Source: Oligoflexus sp. | Lineage (GTDB): Bacteria; Bdellovibrionota_B; Oligoflexia; Oligoflexales; Oligoflexaceae | Assembly (NCBI RefSeq): GCF_035712445.1 | Contig: NZ_DASTAT010000129.1 | Span: 1 to 64,000 of the forward strand | Length of the DNA stretch: 64,000 bases | Reading direction: 5' to 3' | Shown here: in pieces, positions 17,292-24,232 of the stretch | How the letters are laid out: each line of letters starts with the position of its first letter | Position numbering within the stretch: the first letter of the stretch is position 1 | Notes under the pieces: generated by a model | What the model saw: the letters and a program-made list of their open reading frames with translations, nothing else | Told to the model about the DNA's origin: nothing | Databases searched by the model: none | Program-made: the position numbers and the translations under genes

Positions 17292-18476
17292 TTAGCCCAC
17301 TTGTTTCGCGGTTCCCTTGTTCAATATCTTCTTGATAGCCCCGCGGATCTTATCGACCTTCTCGTACCGTCCTCCGAACTCTTTTTCCGTCCTGGTGAGA
17401 TACTGAAGGGCGATTTGATATTCACCCATCCGGTAGCAGGCCAGGGCCGCATTCAAACTGATCTTATACTGCAGCTCATGCCGCACGATCTTATGCGCTT
17501 TTTTATAAAGGGCCATGGCGCTCTTGCCTTTGCCCTGCTGGGACAGCTTGATGCCCATTTCATTCAGCTTGGCCGCGAAGAAAGGCCCCACATCATGAAG
17601 GTTGTCCATCATTTTAAAGGCCTCGCCGACCTTGCCTTCCACCAGCAAAATCTCGGCGCGCGCTTCGAGAAGGCGCGGATGATCCGCAGAGATAGCCTCC
17701 GCTTCTGCGAGCAGGGACTCGGCCTTGGCCTTGTCGCCTTTTTCCATATAGGCCGTCGCCAGATGAGCCTTGCGTTCCACATGGCGCGGATTCTGCTTTT
17801 CGAGACGCTCCAGAATTTCGATGGCCTCGTCCACTTTGCCAAGAACTAGCAGGCTTTCGCCCAGACCGCTCGAAGCCTGACGGAACATTTTGTTCATATT
17901 CTGGGACGAACGGAAGGCTTCCGCCGCCTCGTTGAACTTGCCGACGGCTTGCAGGGCATTGGCTTTCACATAGGCCGCGACATAATCCCAGCTATGCGCA
18001 TCACCGAGCGCATCCTGGGACTGATTGATCTGGGCCTGGTCACCATAGACAATGCTATGATTCAGTTTGATGGCTTTGCTTTCGATGCCATTGCGATCGG
18101 TGAGGCGTGTGGCCACATGCTCACAGAGAGCCTCCACTTCAGGGGCCCAGTTTTCGGGCAGAAAGAATTTTTCAATGCCAAATTCAAAAACTTCGGACAT
18201 GTATTCAGGATCGGGGTCGCTCGCAACGATCGCCTGGAATTCGGCGAGAGGACCCACGTATTTTTTGAAAAGCTCAAGGCAGCCCATGACATCGGGATGG
18301 GATTTTTCCGCGAAAATGATCATCGCCCCGACAGACCCTGTTTCAAACATCGGACGCACTTCGTCCATGGTCACATAGCTCAGCTTCAATGGATAGGAGT
18401 GGCCTTCAGCCTGTTCTGCCCAGGTCTGATCCAGCCCTTGAAGATCGATGTCTACCAAAAGACAAACCCTGTCCAT
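17292..18476 (-). CDS. Pseudo-receiver domain protein with TPR repeats
   Basis: A 394-residue protein. Residues about 1-125 have the size and pattern of a receiver domain, but the phospho-acceptor segment reads GAMIIFAEKS, with no Asp, so it is probably not phosphorylated. Residues about 155-390 are tetratricopeptide repeats (for example AYVKANALQAVGKFNEAAEAF, GLGESLLVLGKVDEAIEIL, ATAYMEKGDKAKAESLLAEA), a protein-protein interaction scaffold. The ATG at 18476 has AGGT 9 bases ahead; a GTG two codons earlier is also possible. The same receiver-plus-TPR plan recurs at 59036. It is likely cotranscribed with the double-receiver protein. Confidence 0.72.
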   Translation of the reverse strand: MDRVCLLVDIDLQGLDQTWAEQAEGHSYPLKLSYVTMDEVRPMFETGSVGAMIIFAEKSHPDVMGCLELFKKYVGPLAEFQAIVASDPDPEYMSEVFEFGIEKFFLPENWAPEVEALCEHVATRLTDRNGIESKAIKLNHSIVYGDQAQINQSQDALGDAHSWDYVAAYVKANALQAVGKFNEAAEAFRSSQNMNKMFRQASSGLGESLLVLGKVDEAIEILERLEKQNPRHVERKAHLATAYMEKGDKAKAESLLAEAEAISADHPRLLEARAEILLVEGKVGEAFKMMDNLHDVGPFFAAKLNEMGIKLSQQGKGKSAMALYKKAHKIVRHELQYKISLNAALACYRMGEYQIALQYLTRTEKEFGGRYEKVDKIRGAIKKILNKGTAKQVG

Positions 18477-18654
18477 TGTCACTCAACCTGTAATTAGCTC
18501 TCATGCTCTAGCCTGCAGAGATTATCGGGATAAGCCTTGCCGAAGTTTAGAATGGTTTCCATTTGTTCATGAATTTGGGACAATAAAGGAAGGTATACTT
18601 ATTATACCGGTTTAGCTTAAGTGGCTGGACCTATTGAAGAAGCCGGAGTTTGCC

Positions 18655-19029
18655 ATGGCTTTCGTGATCCTCGTCGTCGAAGACAACGAAATGAATCGTG
18701 ATATGCTCGTCAGGAGACTGCAAAAGCGAAACTTCCAGGTGCTCACCGCAGCCCATGGCGAAGCCGCCCTGGAGATGGCGTTTCGCGAAAGACCCGATCT
18801 GATTTTGATGGATATGCGCATGCCGGTCATGGATGGTTGGACGGCTGTCAAAAAGCTGAAAGAGTCGCATGAAACCCGCGATATTCCGGTAATCGGCGTC
18901 AGCGCCAATGGCCTCCAGGAGGATCGCGAGAAGGCGATCGCCGTGGGATGCATCGCCTATGAAACCAAGCCGATTGATTTCAATCACCTGCTGACCTTGA
19001 TTCAGGAATTTGCCAAGAAAGCTTCGTAG
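18655..19029 (+). CDS. Single-domain response regulator (CheY-like)
   Basis: A 124-residue receiver domain with no output domain. It shows the acidic pair in VVEDNE, the phospho-acceptor Asp about residue 53 in LILMDMRMPVMDG, the conserved Ser in VIGVSANGL and the Lys-Pro in YETKPIDF. The ATG at 18655 follows GGAG at the right distance; a TTG 21 bases upstream is also in frame but lacks such a site. It is transcribed divergently from the pseudo-receiver/TPR gene and convergently with a small HisKA-like gene, 43 bases apart. It would act by docking on a partner protein or passing phosphate on. Confidence 0.9.
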   Translation: MAFVILVVEDNEMNRDMLVRRLQKRNFQVLTAAHGEAALEMAFRERPDLILMDMRMPVMDGWTAVKKLKESHETRDIPVIGVSANGLQEDREKAIAVGCIAYETKPIDFNHLLTLIQEFAKKAS

Positions 19030-19072
19030 AAGCTTCAGCGGTCGGGCAGCCATCGTCAACTGGCAACCATCG

Positions 19073-19312
19073 TCAGCTGGCCGCTGGCTTCTGTTCTTTA
19101 TCCAGAAGAGTCTGGCGCCGATCGCCGACCTGCTTTGCCATTTTTTCACAGGCTTCCATGGCTTTGGTGAGGCGCTCCAGGACTTCCCGATATTCGGCCC
19201 CCTGGTCCTTGAGGCCATCCATTTTCCGAAGGGCTATCTTGAGATTGCCATGAGCAATCGACAGGGGATTGGCGACATCATGCAGAAATTTGCGTTCATC
19301 TTCGAATGACAT
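19073..19312 (-). CDS. Stand-alone histidine-kinase-dimerisation-like protein
   Basis: A 79-residue, all-helical protein. Residues 8-25 read as an H-box (FLHDVANPLSIAHGNL), as in the dimerisation/phosphotransfer helix of histidine kinases. The second helix (YREVLERLTKAMEACEKMAKQVGDRR) completes a helical hairpin. There is no ATP-binding domain, so it cannot autophosphorylate; it could be a phosphotransferase or a docking module. The ATG at 19312 is preceded by GAGGGG. It faces the single-domain response regulator tail to tail, which makes that protein an obvious candidate partner. The homology is inferred from the H-box pattern only. Confidence 0.6.
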   Translation of the reverse strand: MSFEDERKFLHDVANPLSIAHGNLKIALRKMDGLKDQGAEYREVLERLTKAMEACEKMAKQVGDRRQTLLDKEQKPAAS

Positions 19313-19546
19313 GTAAAATCCCCTCAATTAAGAGATATGCGGATAACCTTAGCTCAAGAGCGCCAGCCAGGCAATCGGGCGGCTCTGCCTCTTGCGTGAT
19401 AGATCGAAGCAAGCTAGTTTGGAAGCACGGCCCTCATTGTGCCGCCCGTCTTTCTCTTTTAATGTCCCGATATAATTCATTTTTAGAAAGACTTTGAAAT
19501 TTTGACGGGCATGCGCTATAAGGACTGCTCTTTCGGGAGGTCGCTC

Positions 19547-20059
19547 ATGAACTCTTTGGGATGGCTTGCTCAGGATGCGGGGTCGATGATCACCCTGCGG
19601 TTTCCCCGATCCCGTTCGATGCCCAACGTCAGCCTCTTTGAAAATAATGATTACATCCGACTCCTCAATCAGACTCTTCTGATGGAACTGGGGGCGGTCG
19701 AACTTTATCAGCATTGCGCCCTGAATATTCCGTCCATCGACGCGGAGCGTTTTGCCACGGAACATCAGAACCACGCTCAAGCATTGACTGTGATGATTAT
19801 AAGCAACCGGGGAATCCCGGATAAAGAAAAGTTTTCTTTTCCGTCGGAAATTTCTCTTTTTGCCAGCCGTATCGGACGCCACCTGCCCGAGTACATGGCA
19901 AGGCGCACCAACTTAACGAGCTGCATCCGCCTGGAAAAGGCCTTAAGGCGTCGCTACTTCCTGGCGCTGAATGAAGCGCCCTACCGCGATCGCGGTCAGC
20001 TTCAGGAGCACGTCCGCTGCATCAAAGCCCATCTCGATCTTTTAAATCCCCAGCATTAA
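19547..20059 (+). CDS. Ferritin-like four-helix protein
   Basis: A 170-residue protein with four helices carrying metal-ligand-like residues in a ferritin-like spacing: LLMELGAVELYQ, FATEHQNHAQAL, IRLEKALRRRY and LQEHVRCIKAHLDLL. This resembles the diiron or DUF2383/bacterioferritin-like superfamily, but the exact subfamily is not recognised. The ATG at 19547 is chosen because GGGAGG lies about 6 bases ahead; an earlier ATG at 19511 has no such site. No other iron or stress gene is next to it. The role is unknown; metal binding is an inference. Confidence 0.6.
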   Translation: MNSLGWLAQDAGSMITLRFPRSRSMPNVSLFENNDYIRLLNQTLLMELGAVELYQHCALNIPSIDAERFATEHQNHAQALTVMIISNRGIPDKEKFSFPSEISLFASRIGRHLPEYMARRTNLTSCIRLEKALRRRYFLALNEAPYRDRGQLQEHVRCIKAHLDLLNPQH

Positions 20060-20086
20060 AAAAGAGGCCAGGTCATCCCAGGCCTC
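20058..20086 (-). terminator. Rho-independent terminator of the fabR-like gene
   Basis: The outer stem GAGGCC/GGCCTC (20064-20069 and 20081-20086) encloses a partly paired inner loop. On the minus strand it is followed by six T residues and further T at 20063-20058. It lies 8 bases past the regulator's stop. It overlaps the end of the convergent ferritin-like gene and may slow transcription from both sides. Confidence 0.75.
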
Positions 20087-20094
20087 ACTTCATG

Positions 20095-20796
20095 TTACAT
20101 GGGTGCCCTTGCGTACTCAGCATCTTCCACCATGGGACCGAAGTCGGCGACCGCGGCTCGGGGCAAACGCTCACCCGAACTGGCTTTCCAGCCTTTCGAC
20201 ATCGCTTCCGCGCCCAGAAGGATCATCTCCAGCTGCTGCACCATGCGTTCTGCAAATTCAACGCGCTGCTTGGGCGGGAATTCCAGGGCTTCCATTCCGA
20301 TATTGAACACGACCGTGATCATGGTTTCCGCCACCAGATCAGGGTTGATGATCTCACGACGTGAGGCTTCCGATTCCTTTTGAATATCCTCGGCCAGTTC
20401 CTCGACGAAGCGTCTTGTTTCTTTCTTGATCTCCTTGCGGAAACCCTTCTGCTCACCGAGGCGTTCCCCGATCAAAAGCCGGAAATGCTGTTCGTTATGC
20501 TCCAGATACTCCATGAAGGTTTCCACGGACGTCCGAATCACACCACGACGAACGCGTGCGCGTCGACGAGCCTGACGCAGAAGTTGACGAAGAGTCAGTG
20601 ACACCTCGTCGACCAGGGCGAGTCCCAGGTCTTCCATGTCCTTGAAGTGTCGGTAAAACGACGTGGGCGCGATGCCAGCGCTCCGTGTTACCTCGCGCAA
20701 ACTCAAACAGGCAAATCCATTGCTTGTGCTGAGAGAAAGCGCAGCCCCGATGATGTTCTTGCGTGTCTTTGCCTTTTTTTCAGCCCGAGTTCCCAT
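20095..20796 (-). CDS. TetR-family regulator, FabR-like
   Basis: A 233-residue TetR-type repressor. The N-terminal helix-turn-helix (SLREVTRSAGIAPTSFYRHF, about residues 31-50) and the following segment (LGLALVDEVSLTLRQLLRQARRR, then VIRTSVETFMEYL) closely follow the pattern of FabR, the repressor of unsaturated fatty acid synthesis genes in Gammaproteobacteria. The C-terminal half is the usual ligand/dimer domain. No fabA, fabB or desaturase gene is visible, so its target is elsewhere or it is self-regulated. The intergenic region upstream (20797-21055) is shared with a small unknown gene read the other way. Confidence 0.85.
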   Translation of the reverse strand: MGTRAEKKAKTRKNIIGAALSLSTSNGFACLSLREVTRSAGIAPTSFYRHFKDMEDLGLALVDEVSLTLRQLLRQARRRARVRRGVIRTSVETFMEYLEHNEQHFRLLIGERLGEQKGFRKEIKKETRRFVEELAEDIQKESEASRREIINPDLVAETMITVVFNIGMEALEFPPKQRVEFAERMVQQLEMILLGAEAMSKGWKASSGERLPRAAVADFGPMVEDAEYARAPM

Positions 20797-21055
20797 GTTA
20801 CCCCCTTAACGTGTGCGCGCCCATCTTGGAACACCAGGGGGCCCCTCTCTGCCTTAACCGAGGCCTATTCCTGGCTGTGGATCACGCGAAACCTGCTATT
20901 TGCTGAATTCTTATACAAAACTGAAGGGAAACACAAACAATCTCCGCAAACACGCGTGCAAACCCCGCCACTGTTCGCCGACAAGGGACTACGCTTTATT
21001 TACTCATCATTATTCCGATGAATAAGTTGATGTAGCGCAGAAGGAGAATGCTGCT

Positions 21056-21340
21056 ATGCTCACCGAACCCTTACCAATCGAAATCTTTGTGGCCACGCGG
21101 TTTACGGAGAAATCCATTACCAACGTCACGGAAAACTGGCGTGTTGAGCCAGAACAGCTTCAGAAAATGATTGTGAGCTATTTTCGTGAAATGGGTATCT
21201 TTGCCGTATTACCCACTATGGAAGCGGAACTCAAGGAAACTCTCCTTCATTGGCTGCAAAACTCGCCCGAAATCTACCAATTGGTAAAGAAAGCCGAGAT
21301 GCAGGAGATGGTTCGTCGCCAGAGCCGGCGTCCCGACTAG
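21056..21340 (+). CDS. Small protein of unknown function
   Basis: A 94-residue soluble protein with good coding character and a strong ribosome binding site (AAGGAG 8 bases before the ATG). It starts with a short beta segment (PIEIFVATRF). It continues as helices (PEQLQKMIVSYFREMG, MEAELKETLLHWLQ, YQLVKKAEMQEMVRRQ) and ends in a basic tail. There is no signal peptide, membrane helix or Cys motif. It is divergent from the fabR-like gene across a 259-base spacer and convergent with bolA. I do not recognise the family. Confidence 0.6.
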   Translation: MLTEPLPIEIFVATRFTEKSITNVTENWRVEPEQLQKMIVSYFREMGIFAVLPTMEAELKETLLHWLQNSPEIYQLVKKAEMQEMVRRQSRRPD

Positions 21341-21362
21341 CTTTGGGGCCTTACGGGGCCCA

Positions 21363-21590
21363 TTAATCCGCAGCCCGCGTATTCAAACTCAGGGCATGAA
21401 TCGGCCCATGCATCCACTCACCCAAGGCTTTATAGACCAGCTGATGCTGCTCAACGAGATTGAGGCCATTGAATTCCTTGGCCTGGATGGTGAGCTGCCA
21501 ATGGTCGCCGCCACCTGTCATATCATAGGCTTTAATCTGAGCGGACGGGATGCTTTGCTGAATGCGGGAGATGATATCTTCGGCCTTCAC
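21363..21590 (-). CDS. BolA family protein
   Basis: A 75-residue BolA/IbaG-like protein. It has the short alpha/beta fold with EDIISRIQQSIPSAQI at the N-terminus, YDMTGGGDHWQLTIQAKEF in the centre and the family-typical NLVEQHQLVYKALGEWM followed by IHALSLNT. The conserved His residues (GDHW, EQHQ) are those used for iron-sulphur cluster sharing with monothiol glutaredoxins. The start is GTG at 21588-21590 with GGAGGT just ahead. A glutaredoxin is encoded at 49643 but is of the dithiol Grx3 type. Confidence 0.92.
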   Translation of the reverse strand: MKAEDIISRIQQSIPSAQIKAYDMTGGGDHWQLTIQAKEFNGLNLVEQHQLVYKALGEWMHGPIHALSLNTRAAD

Positions 21591-21656
21591 GAGGACCTCC
21601 AGGTGAGATAGCTTGAGTACTTTGAGCGCTCTTATTTACCACAGCGGGAAGACCAG

Positions 21657-22250
21657 ATGCCAACACTTTACTTAGCGACGCGGAACGCGCATAAGGCGCA
21701 GGAAATACAGGCCATTTTGGGCGCAGAATGGCGGGTGGCGCCCAGCAGTGAGTTGGACCCGCAGCTCGACTGGGATGAAAACGGCACGACTTTTCGCGCC
21801 AACGCGCTGATCAAAGCCAAGGCGCTGCGCACGCGCACCCCTTCACCTGTCCTGGCTGATGATTCGGGTTTGGAAGTGGATGTGCTGGAAGGAGCGCCGG
21901 GCGTTTACTCGGCGCGCTACGCCGGCCCAGGCGCGACCGACCGGGATAACCTTTATAAACTCCTGCGCGTTCTGAATGGCGTTCCCGAAGAGCAGCGCCG
22001 GGCCCGCTTTGTCTGCGTTCTGTGTTATCTGGATGCCGAGGGCGTGGCGCATTATTTCGAAGGACGCTGCGAAGGTCGCATCATCGCGGCCCCGCGTGGC
22101 TCCGAGGGTTTCGGTTATGATCCGATTTTTGTGCCGGATGGTTATGACGAGACTTTTGCCGAGCTGGGAGCGAAGGAAAAGAACAGCATCAGCCACAGAA
22201 ATCAGGCGATGCTGGCCTTTCAGGAGTTTCTGATCACCAGGAATCAATAG
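21657..22250 (+). CDS. rdgB: RdgB/HAM1 non-canonical purine NTP pyrophosphatase
   Basis: A 197-residue nucleotide-cleansing enzyme that hydrolyses dITP, dXTP and ITP to the monophosphates and pyrophosphate, keeping deaminated purines out of DNA and RNA. Family motifs are clear: LATRNAHKAQEI at the start, VLADDSGLEVDVLEGAPGVYSARYAG in the middle, and GFGYDPIFVPDGY, then KNSISHRNQAM near the end. The length matches the family. It is divergent from bolA across 66 bases and convergent with the TPR secreted protein. Confidence 0.95.
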   Translation: MPTLYLATRNAHKAQEIQAILGAEWRVAPSSELDPQLDWDENGTTFRANALIKAKALRTRTPSPVLADDSGLEVDVLEGAPGVYSARYAGPGATDRDNLYKLLRVLNGVPEEQRRARFVCVLCYLDAEGVAHYFEGRCEGRIIAAPRGSEGFGYDPIFVPDGYDETFAELGAKEKNSISHRNQAMLAFQEFLITRNQ

Positions 22251-22262
22251 GACCGCAAGGGC

Positions 22263-23216
22263 TCAGTGCCTTTCCGCAAGCGCGCGCTGAGCCGCAGCCT
22301 TATATTCCAAATAGGCCTTGGATGTCTTGATATAGCCGAAGTCCGGATGAGAGAGCGACTCCAGGATCTCCTTCTTGAATTTCCTGGGCTCGACCAGAAA
22401 CCCCTGCAGGATCATCACCGCCTCACCTGATTTTTCCTGCATGGAAAGACAACGGGCATAAAGGAAGTTCGCGCGGCGGATATAGGGTTCGTCGTCGGTC
22501 CAGAAATCGTTCTTTTCAAACTTCTGATAGAGCATCTCCAAAAGCGGGATGGCCTTGGGGCACTTGTCCATGTCGCGATATGCGGCTGACAGCAGGAACC
22601 TTCCCTGCACATCGAGCTGATCATTGAAGTTCAACTTCTCAAGAATCGCTGTGCCTTTCTTATAGTCCTTCTGAGCCAGAAGCTTTTGGGCCTGAATGTA
22701 TTCAGGGTTTTTGGACAGATGGCTGTCGCTGTGCCCGGCTTTGGAATTGGCGCCGCCGAGCACCGCCGCCTTCTTCAGCATATAACTCGTCCCGAGCAGG
22801 CAGGGCGCGTCCCCGCCGCCTTCGCAGCAGACTTCATCCATGACGGCCTGCACGCGTTTGCCATGGACTGCGCCGCAATTCAAAGTCTGCGGAGGTATGA
22901 AGGCCTTGATGGTTTCGCCTGAAAGCGCGCCCTGCTCAGGACTTAAACCACTGCGCACGGCAAAGGATCGAGCCACCTTTGCTTTGACGGAAAGGCCGCG
23001 ATAGGAATCCAGAAATGCCTTACGCTGGGGTGGTGGTAAATCCCTGATGAAGTTATACTTAGGCTCAGACGACGCAAAGGCCTGTTCAGGCACAACGTTG
23101 CTGCAGGACTGGATATCAAGCATAACCTGACCACGCACCAGACTCGCGCACACCGCGTGCAGAGACTGACTGATCAGAAGCAGGACGAGAACGCCGAGAC
23201 TGCCGATGATTTTCAC
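22263..23216 (-). CDS. Secreted TPR-like protein of unknown function
   Basis: A 317-residue protein with an N-terminal signal peptide (KIIGSLGVLVLLLISQSLHA). The first half of the mature protein contains several Cys residues (DEVCCEGGGDAPCLLG), suggesting periplasmic disulphides. The second half (about 180-315) has TPR-like helical pairs (AQKLLAQKDYKKGTAILEKL, GRFLLSAAYRDM, FLYARCLSMQEKSGEAVMIL). The 5' end overlaps the open frame of the divergent mlaE-like gene unless that gene starts internally. The function is unknown; periplasmic location is inferred from the signal. Confidence 0.7.
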   Translation of the reverse strand: MKIIGSLGVLVLLLISQSLHAVCASLVRGQVMLDIQSCSNVVPEQAFASSEPKYNFIRDLPPPQRKAFLDSYRGLSVKAKVARSFAVRSGLSPEQGALSGETIKAFIPPQTLNCGAVHGKRVQAVMDEVCCEGGGDAPCLLGTSYMLKKAAVLGGANSKAGHSDSHLSKNPEYIQAQKLLAQKDYKKGTAILEKLNFNDQLDVQGRFLLSAAYRDMDKCPKAIPLLEMLYQKFEKNDFWTDDEPYIRRANFLYARCLSMQEKSGEAVMILQGFLVEPRKFKKEILESLSHPDFGYIKTSKAYLEYKAAAQRALAERH

Positions 23217-23298
23217 GGGTAAACTCCATGGGGTCGCGAGGGGCTATTCTTGCATTATAGTCAAGTGGACATACAAAACCAAGGACGGGGGTAAGTCG

Positions 23299-24090
23299 GT
23301 GCCAATTGTACCCGCAACCAACTTTATCGGCGGGATAGTTGAGAAGACTGTCCATCTTTTCGGGAATTATATGCTTTTTGTCGGGCAATCCCTGATGCGG
23401 ATGGTGCCCCCCAGCATCAATGTCCGGCTTCTTCTGGCCCAGCTGGAATTTGTGGGGAGCCGCAGTTTTGTGATTGCCGTGATGGCAGGCGTGATGGTCG
23501 GCGGGATCTTCGGCTTTCAGCTGGGTGAAATCTTCGCCATCTTCGGCGCGGAATCCCTGATTGGGGCTTCTACCGGCTTTGCCCTGGCTCGTGAGCTGGC
23601 ACCGATCGTCGGAGCCTTCCTCGTAACCGCGCGGGCGGGCTCGGCCATGGCCGCGGAGATCGCTTCGATGAAGGTGAACGAGCAGATTGATTCGATGCGA
23701 GTGATGTCGGTCGACCCCTTTGCCTATCTCATGGCCCCACGCATCCTGGCCAGCATGATCGCCATGCCTTTGATTGCCATCCTCATGGTCTTCGCCGGGG
23801 TCGTAACATCGTTTGTGGTCGGTGTAAGCTTTTACGAGATTGACGTCGCCGACTTTTTTTCCAGGCTGGAATGGATCGTCGATACGGAAGATCTTTTCAT
23901 GGGCATGCAGAAGGCGGCCCTTTTCGGCTTTATCTTCTCCTCGATCGGCTGTTTTGAAGGCTACCGCGCTCGCGGCGGCGCCAAAGGGGTGGGCCGTGCC
24001 ACCACGCAGGCTGTGGTGTCTTCCTACGTCACCATTCTGGTCCTCGATTTTTTCATTACCTACATCCAGTTCAAGTTTCAGCATAACTGA
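23299..24090 (+). CDS. MlaE-family ABC transporter permease
   Basis: A 263-residue inner-membrane permease of the MlaE/YrbE family, the membrane part of importers or exporters that move phospholipids across the periplasm. Diagnostic segments are the early FVGQSLMRM, then GASTGFALARELAPIVGAFLVTARAGSAMAAEI (read in short pieces: ELAPIV, ARAGSAMAAEI), IDSMRVMSVDPFAYLMAPR and the final GVGRATTQAVV. About five membrane helices are visible. The start is probably GTG 23299 with GGGGG just upstream; an ATG at 23206 would overlap the divergent gene by 11 bases. The usual ATPase (MlaF) and substrate-binding (MlaD) genes are not adjacent. Confidence 0.9.
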   Translation: MPIVPATNFIGGIVEKTVHLFGNYMLFVGQSLMRMVPPSINVRLLLAQLEFVGSRSFVIAVMAGVMVGGIFGFQLGEIFAIFGAESLIGASTGFALARELAPIVGAFLVTARAGSAMAAEIASMKVNEQIDSMRVMSVDPFAYLMAPRILASMIAMPLIAILMVFAGVVTSFVVGVSFYEIDVADFFSRLEWIVDTEDLFMGMQKAALFGFIFSSIGCFEGYRARGGAKGVGRATTQAVVSSYVTILVLDFFITYIQFKFQHN

Positions 24091-24232
24091 AGGATGCCAG
24101 TTTGATGTGAAGCCCGGGGTCAGGCACGCCAGAGCCCCGGCTGCCACTCGCCATCTCCCTTTGAACAAGTCCCGGCTCCGATGCTAAGGTGTGTCCTCTG
24201 GAATCGCGATCGACCCAAGGAGGCGGCCTTTT

